A DNA stretch of 22,209 nucleotides from Baffinella frigidus (lineage: Eukaryota > Cryptophyceae > Cryptomonadales > Baffinellaceae): positions 168,480 through 190,688 of the forward strand of contig MU646872.1 in assembly GCA_026770585.1 (NCBI GenBank), written 5' to 3'. Position 1 is the first letter of the stretch. Every line of letters begins with the position of its first letter. Below are positions 1 through 9,400 of this stretch, piece after piece. Under the pieces are notes generated by a model that was not told the DNA's origin, did no database searches, and saw only the letters and a list, made by a program, of their open reading frames with translations. The translations under genes and the position numbers were made by a program.

Positions 1-170
1 TTGGGTTTTGGGTTTTGGGTTTTGGGTTTTGGGTTTTGGGTTTTGGGTTTTGGGTTTGGGGTTTTGGGTTTTGGGTTTTGGGGCTTGGGGTTTGGGGCTT
101 GGGTTTTGGATTTTGGGGTTTGGGTTTTGATGTTGTGATTTTTGAATTTCGGGGTTTGGGTTTTGGGTGT
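1..170. repeat. TTTTGGG heptamer array
   Basis: Near-perfect GGGTTTT units at the left edge degrade into TTTGGGG and TTCGGGG variants. It lies in an arsS intron, with CCCAAAA on the RNA strand. Confidence 0.9.
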
Positions 171-204
171 GAGGTTTTTGAGGTTCGGGGTCAGGGGGGG
201 GCAC

Positions 205-714
205 CTTGGCGCGGTACTGAGCCTCGAGGGCTGTCTGCTCGGGCGGCAGGAACGCCCCCAGCGGGTTGTACACCTGTCCAGGGGAAAATCAAGGTTTGAT
301 AAATTGTCGAACACGACAGGTGGACAGGTGGGACGAGACGTGAGGACTCTAGTATCCCGGGGGTGACGAGAGGAATGGAGGAGTGGGGGGAGGGGGTTGA
401 GGTTGGGGGGGGAGTTACGTCTTAGGGTTTGTGGTTAAGGGTATGTTAGGGTTCAGGGTATTTCAGGGTTTCGGGTTTAGGGTTTCGGGATTCGGGTTTC
501 GGGTTTAGGGCGCTTGCGCAGAGCGAGGGTTGGGGGTGGGGGAAGACGCACCAGGTCGAGAGAGAGGCCAGAGCCAGGAACGCCGTAGCCCACAGGAAGG
601 TAGATAATGGGCTACCGAAAAAAAGGGAATTCAAACCTCCAATAACACAAGGCCGGCCCGCTACATCATCCCCGTGATACAGCGGAACCGAAACAGTTGG
701 TTGTCAGTAAAGAA

Positions 715-758
<44 letters not shown>

Positions 759-3700
759 GCGGGGAAACGCACCAGGTCGAGGGAGAGGCCGGAGCCAGGG
801 ACGCCGTAGCCCAGCTGGTTGAGCTGGAGGAGGCCGTGGATGGACTTGTCGAAGACGCCGCGGCCGCGCTGGGTGTCGACGTTCTTTTCGGAGTAGCACG
901 GGAGGGACGCCACGACCCGAACCTGCGAACAAGCGCAGCAGCGTATATATTTATGTAAAGTTGAGCTAAGTGTCAGTTCAGTATCGTGTGTACATCTGTC
1001 GAACATATTAGTCACTGGGTGTCGGACGTTCTTTTCGGAGTAGCACGGGAGGGACGCTACGACCCGAACCTGCAGTATCGTACATATATGTGTTGAGCTG
1101 CCACACGCGCAGCATCAGATATATATATATATGATATTCGATCTGCCAAGCTGCTGGGTGCCAACGTTTTTTTCGGAGTAGCAGGGGAGGGAGGCCACGA
1201 CACGCACCTACCAGGAATATCTTATATGCATGTGTCAAGCTGCCGCACGCGCAGCACCCTCATAGGACGCGGAGATGACACGGGTCTATCAAGCAGAATC
1301 ATCAACCAGGTCTGGTCGAGTGCTCAACCCAACCCCCCACACCTGCACCCTACACCCTCCACCCTCCACCCTCCACCCTCCACCCTCCACCCTCCACCCT
1401 CCACCCTACACTCTACAGCCTAACCACTAATCCCTAAACCGCAGACCCGAAAGTGGGCCAGCGCCCGCCCCAGCGGCGGCAAGTTGTGGGAGGTCCATCT
1501 CGCGTCCCAACACACAGTAACTAGGACCCGCCCGTGGGCAGTCGCCGTGGCAGGAGTGCGGGCAGCGCACTGATGGTGCGTGCGTTGCGTGCGGTCATGT
1601 GGTGTGGGCCGCCGCGTGTTAAGCGTGTACGCCTGTGTTAAGCGTGTACGGCCACCGGTGCCTTCAGAAGAGGGCCCATATAAATCATTCCCGTACAAAT
1701 AGCAAACCCTTTCGCAAGTAACGTGCCCAATCTTGCCCGTAAATTCAGGCACGATGAGAGTCGCTCACCGATGCGTGAGGTCATGTGGTGTGGGCCCCGC
1801 GTGTTAAGCGTGTACACCTACCACTTATTGGACTACGGATTGTTCGACATCCCCAGCATCTGGGGGTCACGTGATCCATTGTGAACCAGAACTTTTTCGA
1901 TATACGTGAAATTCAACGATACTACGTCATACGTGAAATTGAACGACACTACGAAAACCTCGTAGTCCACTGTGTAGGTTGGAGGGCGGACCTTGTTTTC
2001 AGCAAGGAAGGCAGCGAGGTCCTCCTGGCCCGGCTCGGAGAGCACCGTGAGGTTGCAGCGGTCGATCACCTCCTTGCCCAACCGCCTGCCCTCTTTGACA
2101 AGGTACCGGAACTGCGCGCCCAACCGTCAGCGATGCATATCTAGATTTCGTCAACAGGTGTCGTGACCTAACATGCACTTTCCTTCAAACCTCGTGACAA
2201 TCTCACGTATTCGTGACCCCCCAAAAGGCGCAAGCCCGGTCCTCTCTTTCACCAGGTAGCGGAACTGCGCGCCGTATCGTCAGCGATCTGGGTCTGTATA
2301 CGTAGATGGAGTACTGTGGTCGGAGTTCCCAATCCTGCCCTCCTGCCAGCACGATGCTTCACCTGGCACCATCGTCTTGTGCAACGACGTGTGCCAGGGC
2401 GGAGGGGGGGTGGGGCGCTGGTTAAGGGGAATGCTGCCCCTTTGCCCAGCCGCCTGCCTTCTTTGACGAGGTACAGGAACTGCACGTATCGTCAGCGATC
2501 TGAGTCTGTATACGTATATACGCCCTCTTGTGCAACGACGCGTGCCAGCGCTGGCGTTTTTGCTGCGATGTTTGCTGCGCATTTTCGCAGCAAAAATCAG
2601 CAACTCTACCGCACAACACCCTGAACCCTGAACAACTTCCTGTTCTCACGCGCGACCGCCCGATCAACCTTGCGCTGTGTCTGGCACAGAGTTGCCAGGG
2701 TGGGGTCGGGGGCGGGCGGGATGAGGGTTGGGGGGGGTGCTGTCATGGGGTGGAGGCGCTTAGCGGGCAAGAGGGGGAGTGATTGATTGAGTGTTAGGTT
2801 GAGGTATTGGATTGAGGGTTTGGGTTTTACGGTTTGGGGCGTAGAGTTGAGGGTTTGGGGTTTGGGGTCTGGGGTTTGGGGTTTGGGGTTTGGGGTTAGG
2901 GGTTTGGGGTGTGGGGTTCAGGGTTGATGGGGTGTGGCCGGTTCATAGGAGGTGGTCGCGGCAGCGTCTGATAGCTCCCCGTTGCCTAGTAGCTTTCCGA
3001 CTAGCAAGCAAGTGAACTCGTCAGGGAGGGAGGAAGAGGGGGGGAGGGGCTGAAGAGTTAAGGGAGAAGGGGGGGGGGGGCGGAGGTGCGTGTAACAAGA
3101 ACAACTACGCACCACTAACAAAAGCGATACTGACAAAAAAATAGCGATACTGAAAAACAAACAAGCGATACTGGGGGAAAATTAACTGAAACAAGTAGGA
3201 GTCTGGACCTGATCGTTCAGCTCGGGAGCGCCGCCCGTGATGTCGAGGGTGTGCACCGTGGGGCACGCCTCCATCAGCTCTACGCACCGCTGCGCCACCT
3301 GCTCTCCAGGCCATCAGCCATACGCCATAAACTCCAAATCATAAGCCCTAAGAAGTAAGCCCTAAGCCCTAAACCCTAAACTTTAAAAACCTGAAATCCT
3401 GAACTACAAACCCTAAACCCTAAACCTTGACCTGCATGTACTCACCATTATGTTCGACCCTAACAAAATAGAGTACTGTCCAAGCCCCAAGCCCTAAAAC
3501 CTAAACCCTCAAACCCTAAACCATAAACCCTAAACCCCAAACCTGCATGTACTCACCATTCTATTCGACCACAACGAACTGGAGTACCATATTCACGCCC
3601 TGAGCCCTAAACCCCAAGCCCCCAAAACCTAAACTCCAAACCCTAAACCTAAACCTACATGTACTCACCATAATATTCGACCAGCACGCAATAGAGTACT

Positions 3701-5985
3701 ATATCAGACCAAAGCAGTGTGTTCGACCAGAACGCGAAAAGACCGCAGCCATGAAAGACGGTGCACTGCCAGCCACGATTTATTGCCACCGAGCATTCAA
3801 GTTGGACACTCGTCCGGATGGGATTTCCCACCGGATTTTCTTCTCCAGTCACGTCACACGGAGCCGACGCAGCCAGGGAAACGCGGGACCACACGAGAAT
3901 GCTAGAGGGGCATATTTTGAACCGTTCGATTTTACAAGTGGGTATTTGTGTAGTAACTTTCGTGAGGTTGGTCACGTGTCTCTGCGAAATTAGCCCAGTC
4001 ACGAGGTTGGTGACGTTATCCTGGAACAAATATTTACAACCCCACATGTAAATGCGCCCCTCCTATCTCTGTCCCACTTGATTTCGTCTCATCATCTTTT
4101 GAAAATGGCCGTAGATGGACAGTTAATTTGTACTGGAGATCCTCCTTTAAAACTAATACTAACGGTCAAATGTTTTTGATGATGAGACGAAATCAAGTGG
4201 AACAGAGCTAGCCCTCTTATATTCTCGAGTGGGACGTGGGGAGACCACTCGAGGCTAGAAATGTGTCTATTTTAAAATTGGGATTCTTTTACAAGTGAAG
4301 AAAAAAAAGGTGGGTGTAGTAATTTTCACACAAATAGAGGCGTTTGGTCACGTTACAGGGGGAATTCCCCCAGTAACGTGACCAAGCCTGCCCGTGACTG
4401 GTACTAAATTTAACAATCCCACATTTAAAATACTCCATCTTCCAGCCTCGAGTGGGACGCGGGCAGACCTCGGCGCTCATCATCTCTTTGCGCTTCGGGG
4501 AGCTCTCCACGTGGCAGTGGTTGCACGCCTGCACGGACCATAGTACTCTCAGGAATAATCGGGGCGAGTATTCAGCCAACACAGTCATCTGGATGAGATA
4601 AAGGTGCCCCGCATCTGCCCAGGAGCATGAAACATTGAGATACAGGCTAGCTCTTGCCCCACTCGGGTTAACCGGCTATTCTCACGTTGGCATGCTGGGT
4701 CTTCGAAGAAAAATCTTCAATATTGGAGTGGAAATGAGCCCGGGCTCACCAAATTGGTGAACCCAAATAGACTGCCACAGAGCTGGAAAGTTGCAGCGCC
4801 TTTCCTGCTATCCCCGGCACCAGCGTCCGTGAACCGTGCACCTTCCACGGTCTGCACGTCTACACCATCTGCAGGGTTACGGTCTTTCTGCAACATCAAT
4901 CTGTCCACACCACCTTGGGCGCGTTGCTCTCCCTCGCCTCCGCGAGTCAATCCTTTGGGAGGAGGGGTGGCGGGGAGCAGGAACCAGAGAGCGTGGCTGG
5001 TTCTCGTGGGGAGAGAGCCACCAACCCTCACGGGAGGAAGAAATCGTCGATTTGAAAATGTGGAATTTAACTGGATAGACCCCCCGAAAAATGGGGTCTG
5101 TCCATGTAAATTCCACATTTTAAGATCGAAGGGTTGGTCCTCTCGTGAGGGTTGGTGGAGACCTGGTTGCAATACAGCCCGATGTTGAGCTGCAGGATCT
5201 CGATGGGCTTCTTCTCGAGGACCATCTCCTGCCGCGCCAGGAACTCGTCGAAGCTCGGCACCCCCAGGTTGTCAAGCGCCCTCCGCCGCTTCTTCCGCTC
5301 CTCCCGCGTCAGCTGGGCCTGCGCGAGCAAGCGGCGGCAGGGATGTCAGCGTGGGCACCAACGCCCGGGGGGGGGCGGTTGCGAGAGCCAGTGCGCGCGA
5401 GCATGACTCCTTCTGTGCCTCGAAACTCACCTGCACGCAAAAAAAAACTGGGGTCGGGGGGTTTGGAGCTCTCCGCAGCTCTTGGTTCTTACACCACGAG
5501 GGCCTTCGCGTTGGGAGAGATCGCTGCCCCATGGAAGAACCCCGCACCCGCCAGAGCGCCACACACAGAGACTTTCGGCCAGGAGCCATGCACCTTCTTG
5601 CACCTGGGAATAGTCTGTGGATCGACACGACCACGCAGAGCTAGTCGAAAACAAGATCGGGAGGGCGCGTGTCGGGCAGGCCGCAGGGGGGGACCTGTCC
5701 GAGCTTTCGGAGATTTTCGGCAGTGAAGGCGTGCTCTTCATCCTCCTCGATATGCTTCATGCTCTCCGGAATGAGCGAACCCCCAGTGCGGCTCTTGATA
5801 TCCTCAAGATTGCGAGCCCTGGCTGAGCGTTGTTCCTTCAGCGAGATGCTGTGTTCGTGCACATTGACGCCGGTTTTGAAGTCCGGCGTCGGGGCTGCTG
5901 ATGAGCTCCCCATAAGGCGTCGGCCCAGCCTTGACGCTCCCGCCAAGACCCCCCGCGTCCCCCACATCCGCGCGATCGATCGCAT
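205..5985 (-). CDS. arsS: Arsenosugar biosynthesis radical SAM protein ArsS (3' partial, 7 exons in window)
   Basis: Exons in transcript order: 5985-5695, 5318-5163, 4528-4469, 3298-3209, 2111-1992, 922-773, 273-205. All junctions are GT-AG and phase 0, giving 312 residues; the C-terminal (DUF3641-type) exons lie left of the window. The radical SAM CxxxCxxC cluster motif is Cys147, Cys151, Cys154 and is split by an intron (CNQ / ACNHCHVESSPKRKE). Other ArsS landmarks are IEILQLNIGLYCNQ, LDITGGAPELN (the GGAPE strand), VIDRCNLTVLSEPG, ASLPCYSEKNVDTQRG and VYNPLGAFLPPEQ. From family knowledge, ArsS is a SAM-dependent radical enzyme of arsenosugar synthesis, working with ArsM. The start is the first ATG of an Arg-rich leader with no acidic residue in its first 34 residues, followed by about 80 extra residues absent from bacterial ArsS; organelle targeting is inferred. 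An alternative is a close uncharacterised radical SAM/Cys-rich paralogue. Confidence 0.88.
420..515. repeat. Degenerate TTTAGGG/TTTCGGG heptamers
   Basis: A mixed telomere-like array in the arsS intron between exons 922-773 and 273-205, oriented with CCCTAAA on the RNA strand. Confidence 0.85.
552..590 (-). pseudogene. Donor-side partial copy of arsS exon 773-922
   Basis: The last 13 codons of the exon (GYGVPGSGLSLDL) and its GTGCGT donor are repeated about 220 bp downstream. Confidence 0.8.
714..758. repeat. (CT)n microsatellite
   Basis: Pure CT dinucleotides with one interruption, starting about 14 bases downstream of the arsS donor at 771-772. Confidence 0.95.
1021..1212 (-). pseudogene. 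Two acceptor-side partial copies of arsS exon 773-922
   Basis: The copies at about 1021-1074 and 1146-1210 repeat the exon's start, coding roughly for VRVVASLPCYSEKNV, plus downstream-like AT-rich intron. Together with the real exon edge they form a three-unit tandem array with a period of 125-150 bp. The CAG acceptor is kept in the first copy; the second is more diverged. Confidence 0.8.
1346..1412. repeat. (CCACCCT)n heptamer array
   Basis: About nine nearly perfect CCACCCT units. The length matches the telomere-like arrays but the sequence does not, and it is C-rich on the strand opposite to arsS. Confidence 0.9.
1570..1823. repeat. Direct repeat with GTGTTAAGCGTGTAC
   Basis: A block containing GGTCATGTGGTGTGGGCC and GTGTTAAGCGTGTAC occurs at about 1590-1650 and again at about 1776-1820; the second motif is also doubled inside the first block. 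Between them (about 1660-1755) lies a degraded fold-back element fragment. Intronic in arsS. Confidence 0.75.
2236..2515 (-). pseudogene. Two acceptor-side partial copies of arsS exon 1992-2111
   Basis: The copies at about 2236-2290 and 2447-2515 repeat the start of the exon (FRYLVKEG and FLYLVKEGRRLGK equivalents) and the upstream CGTCAGCGAT intron segment. Both keep GCAG|TTCC as a candidate acceptor. They are spaced about 200 bp apart. Confidence 0.8.
2810..2930. repeat. TTTGGGG heptamer array
   Basis: GGGTTTG units, degenerate at both ends, in the arsS intron. The RNA strand is CCCCAAA. Confidence 0.85.
3340..3735. repeat. Three 111-112 bp units combining CCCTAAA heptamers and a CATGTACTCACCAT block
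   Basis: Units begin at about 3431, 3542 and 3654, with a partial fourth near 3710. Each has CCTRCATGTACTCACCAT followed by TTCGACC and GAGTAC, joined by CCCTAAA-type heptamers. On the arsS RNA strand each block reads ATGGTGAGTACATG, a perfect GTGAGT donor consensus. Confidence 0.85.
3894..4227. mobile_element. Fold-back (MITE-like) element, family A, split by another element
   Basis: Terminal inverted repeats of about 24 bp: CGAGAATGCTAGAGGGGCAT on the left, and CGAGAATATAAGAGGGGCGCAT as the complement of the right. The interior has AGTGGGTATTTGTGTAGTAACTTTCG and TTTACAACCCCACATGTAAA. No coding capacity. A second element (4063-4210) sits near its right end. Relatives are at about 13970-14117 and 16837-17003, with relics near 1664-1755 and 9645-9700. 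Confidence 0.75.
4063..4210. mobile_element. MITE-like element, family B, nested in family A
   Basis: 34 bp inverted repeats with two mismatches (CTAGCTCTGTTCCACTTGAT… type) enclose about 80 bp of non-coding DNA. The flanks carry a CCCTC direct repeat (4058-4062 and 4212-4216) that looks like a 5 bp target-site duplication inside the family A terminus. The ends resemble those of the 8686-8807 element. Confidence 0.8.
4246..4454. mobile_element. MITE-like element next to an arsS exon, with central hairpin
   Basis: Inverted repeats CACTCGAGGCT(A/G)GAA plus a TATTTTAAA-type extension at both ends. A near-perfect hairpin (GGTCACGTTAC … GTAACGTGACC, with GGGGGAATTCCCCC at its tip) lies at about 4348-4385. 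The right end is only 14 bp from the donor side of arsS exon 4469-4528. Confidence 0.7.
5018..5158. mobile_element. Fold-back element abutting the donor of arsS exon 2
   Basis: Two arms of about 66 bp are near-perfect inverted repeats (CCACCAACCCTCACG…) around a 9 bp loop; the whole unit could form one long hairpin. On the RNA strand the intron reads GT-CT and then enters the element, so the element begins two bases after the donor dinucleotide. Confidence 0.8.
5695..5985 (-). CDS. arsS: arsS exon 1: leader and N-terminal extension
   Basis: Ninety-seven codons from ATG to a CAG|GTCCCC donor. The first 34 residues have Arg at 2, 6, 11, 19, 22 and 23, many Ser/Ala/Gly and no Asp or Glu, which looks like a mitochondrial or plastid transit peptide. 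Residues 45-97 are charged and helical-looking (SLKEQRSARARNLEDI and EEDEEHAFTAENLRKLGQ) and lead directly into the Lys/Arg-rich start of exon 2. The TATA box at 6063-6072 fits this ATG as the true start. The leader function is inferred from composition only. Confidence 0.75.
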
Positions 5986-6020
5986 TCCCCCTTGGATGAG
6001 CTATTTGACCGATTTCTGGA

Positions 6021-6036
6021 TTTGACCACGGTCAAA
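6021..6036. promoter_or_regulatory. TTTGACC-AC-GGTCAAA palindrome upstream of arsS
   Basis: A perfect 7+7 inverted repeat with a 2-base centre lies about 40 bp upstream of the arsS ATG, and another TTTGACC copy starts at 6004. TTGACC contains the core bound by WRKY factors in plants and green algae, so a dimeric regulator is possible. It lies between the TATA box and the ATG, so it is in or next to the predicted 5' UTR. The function is inferred. Confidence 0.35.
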
Positions 6037-6062
6037 ACCTAAATTGAGGATGGTGCTTGAGC

Positions 6063-6072
6063 TATTTTTATA
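6063..6072 (-). promoter_or_regulatory. TATA box of arsS
   Basis: The minus strand reads TATAAAAATA, 78-87 bp upstream of the arsS ATG at 5985. A transcription start about 30 bp downstream would leave a 5' UTR of about 50 nt. It is the clearest TATA element in the intergenic region. Confidence 0.5.
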
Positions 6073-6412
6073 CGACAATTATCGAATTTCGAAGCACTCG
6101 CAGGAGAAAACGGCCAACCCTCTATCTTCGGTTTGATGGTATTTACGACAGGTTATGAGGAATCAACGGTCGCTTTTTTTTTCAGAATCGCAGTGGTGAC
6201 GGTACCGCTTCTCCTTCTCTCCTCCTTCTCTCGCACCACCATCACCCCCCGCTGCGCCGTGTGATTTGAGCCGCTGCCATTGTGGGCAGGCACGTAACCC
6301 AGGATCAAGGTCTCTAACAAGGAGGCGTCGAAGACTCTTCCAGTGCAACGTCTTCGGAGGGATGCCCGGGGGCGGCTGAACTCAACCCTTTCCCTGAGCG
6401 CAGGCTTCCAGA

Positions 6413-9400
6413 ATGGCGGAGAAACCACTTCTGAGCGTGGACGCGATCGACGGCCTCGCGCGGCACTCGATGCAGCGCGAGGTGGCACGTTTCGCGAAAG
6501 TCCCCGACCACGCCACCTACATCAGGGCGGGGGTGAGAGCCTGACCCCTGAACCCTGAACCCTAAACCCTAAACCCTAAACCCTAGACCCTAAACCCTAC
6601 ACACTCAACCCTCAACCCTCAACACTACACCCTGAACCCTGCACCCTAACCCCTACACCATCATCCCTAACCCTAATCCCTCAAGCCTCAACCCTAACCC
6701 TGAACCCCAACCCCCAAACCCTGAACCAGGTGAAGGCAGCCGGGGGCATCCCAGTCGCGCACGGCCCTGCGCCGTACAACGGGATGACCTTCGACCGCCG
6801 CCTCATCTCCGCGGCGCACGCCAAGGAGCGTGTCAAGACGCACGAGCCGGTGCACTCAACACTCAACACTCAACACTCAACACTCAACGCTCAACACTCA
6901 ACTCCGACGCCAATTTCTCGGGAGGGGTTGTACGCCGCCAGTGTCCTGATGGGGGTTGTTTTTTCGTTTTCCAGGTGGCCCAGCGTTCGACTGCGTGATG
7001 TCCTGATGGGGTTTGTTTTTCGTTTTCCAGGTGGCCCAGCGTTCGACCGCGTCGGCCCCTGCGGAGCGCGTTGCCACGGCGGGGGGAGGAGAGCTCGAGC
7101 GCAGCCTCACGGGGAGCCTCGGGCAGCGGAAGCCGCCCCTGGTGGATCCCACCGTCAACTTTTGCATATCCACGATGTCCTCCTTCACTCGTCCGTGCGC
7201 GACCTTGCGTGTTTGCGGTCGCTACTGTCTGCGCGCTGCCCACCGAACGAATTCCTTCCGTAAGATGGCACGCAGCCTGTTCGAAACTCATCACTAGTAT
7301 GAACCCCGCAACTAAACCCTCAACCCTCAAACCTAAACCCTGAAACCTAAACCCCAAACCCCAAACTCCCAAATCCAAACACAAAACACAAAACACAAAA
7401 CCCAAACCCCAAACCCAAACACCAAACCCCGAACCCCAACCCCCAGATCGGTCCAACGGCGAACCAGACGCTCAACCAGCAGCCGCTGGTTCGACGCAGC
7501 GCCCGATGCCCGACTTGTCATAACTTGACATGCTGGTCCAGATTGGTCCGATGGCGAACCAGACACACAACCGGCAGCCGCTAGAACTAACGCAGCGCCC
7601 GGCGACCTCAAACCCCACACCTGAAACCCCACACCCCCAAAACCAAACCCCAGATCGGTCCGAAGGCGAACCAGACACACAACCGGCGGGCGCTCGACCT
7701 GACGCAGCGCCCGGCGACGCGCGACCGCTGGAAGGCCCCGGACATGGCGCATGTGGAGAGCCGCGTGTTCCAGGACGTCGAGCGCCCTGCGAAGGATCCG
7801 ACAAGATTTGACAAGTGCGCTCCCTGAACCCTGGACCCTGACCACCCGTTTGCCGCTGCGTCTTGGTGCCGGTTTGCTAAGACTGTGTGAAATGCTTGGG
7901 GTTCGTTCTGGACCCTTGTTTTGAGGAGTCGCCGCAGGTCCCATGTTCTGAGAGGCTCTGGTGTTGCTATAGCTGCCGTGTTCGCAGCCACTCTGTCCTC
8001 GCACTGCGCGGGCGCACTCCACGCTGCTTGGGGAACGCGTCGTTGGCGCGGGCGTTCTTGCAGGCATCGTAGGCGCTGTTGCCTAATCCCACTGACACGC
8101 TCACTCTCACTGACCCTCGACGCGAAGACCCTGGCTGCAGAATGTCAGTGCGGGGTCTCCTGTTTCGGGAACGTGGGGTGGGCGCACGTGCTATTGCGCA
8201 CAACGTATCAGCAATTGTTGACTCCTACTGACAGTCGTTCTCTTAATAAGTGTAATAATGACACGAGGCGCGAACACCCTACCCCGGCTGCAGAATGGCA
8301 ATGCGGGATCTCCTGCGTACATCGTAGGCGCTGTTGCTTGGCCTTACCGACAGTCTCACTCCTACTGACACCACGCCCTCACACCCTGGGTGCAGAATGT
8401 CAGTGCGGGATCTCCTGGGGAGGTCGGAGTCACGGCAAGACGCGGACGAGGACAGCGGGCCGCAGGGGCAGGGGGATGCTCAAGCCTCTCGGGTTTAGCC
8501 TCTACCCTCTACCCTAAACCCCAATACCCTATACCCTATACCCTAAACCCTATACCCTATACCCTATACCCTAAACCTTAAACCCTGAACCCTAAACCCT
8601 AAACCCTAAACCCTAAACCCTAACCCCTAAACCCTAAAATAGGTGGGCACTGCCGCGCGGAGGGGTACTGCGGCGTCGAGCAGGTCTAGCTCTGCCTCAC
8701 TTTCATTCCGCCTCGTCGTAAAGCCTTTCTGTTCGCCCTTTGTGTACTGGTTTTCTGCTCTTCAATAATTTCCAAGACGAGCCGGAATAAAACTGGGGCA
8801 GAGCTAGAACAGATCCTTCCCCGGGAAGTTCTTCCAGATCACATGCCATCAGTTTTCTGCGAACGCCCCTCTGCGGTTTGATTTGATCCTGGGAAACGCG
8901 GTGAAAGGACGTGTGGGACGGGACGGGAGTCGGGACGTTTTCTTTCTCGTTTTTTCTTGGGGGGGGGGGGGTCAGCCGAAGTGTGTGACGCTCGCGAGAC
9001 GGTAGCTTGGAGGTCGCTGGTTCGGTCGCTTGTGGGTATTTTACTAACTTCGTACACCCTGTTGATTCTGCATCGAAACACAGCCTTCTTGTGGGTGCCC
9101 CAAGTTAGAGTACTGGCCGTACAGGGCGCCCAACTGCCAACAATATCGTAGATGTAATTTCGTACCCCCTATTAATTCTGCATCGAGAAAACCCTTCTCA
9201 TCAGACCTGTATAACCGCGCGAAGCCCCTTTCGAGAACGCGGGCGGACACCTGACGCAATACCCCCCCACCTCCAGGGCCTCGACAGCCCTGTCGATGCG
9301 AAGCAGCATGTGCCCCCATCTCTCTCAAGAGAGCGCTCGCCCCTCCTGCGCTGTGCTGCTCGACCTACTGTACCCGCGTGTACGCGTTGCCTCACAGTTA

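Larger units (their letters stand above)
5986..6412. promoter_or_regulatory. Divergent intergenic region between arsS and the plus-strand gene
   Basis: This 427 bp region separates two divergent start codons. The arsS-proximal part has the TATA box and TTGACC palindrome. On the plus-gene side a T-run ending in CAG (6173-6183) resembles a splice acceptor, so a 5' UTR intron is possible, but I cannot see a matching donor with confidence. No obvious TATA box faces the plus-strand gene. Confidence 0.45.

Noticed and set aside
1-170. A true chromosome end at the left edge
   Set aside because: Heptamers are mixed, internal to an arsS intron, and the gene must continue leftwards, so these are interstitial repeats.
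1-299. Gly/Phe/Trp/Val-rich peptide from the left edge
   Set aside because: It is the translation of TTTTGGG heptamers; the real coding DNA here is on the minus strand (205-273).
3340-3735. CRISPR-like regularly spaced repeats
   Set aside because: The units are 112 bp tandem copies with heptamer filler, not short repeats with unique spacers, and the context is eukaryotic.
7333-8067. A 244-codon minus-strand open frame
   Set aside because: It is antisense to the triplicated exon and heptamers of the plus-strand gene, with no splice or family support.
8957-9040. A tRNA-like T-loop (GGTTCGGTCGC)
   Set aside because: It does not fit the B-box consensus, and no A box, anticodon stem or acceptor stem can be paired around it.
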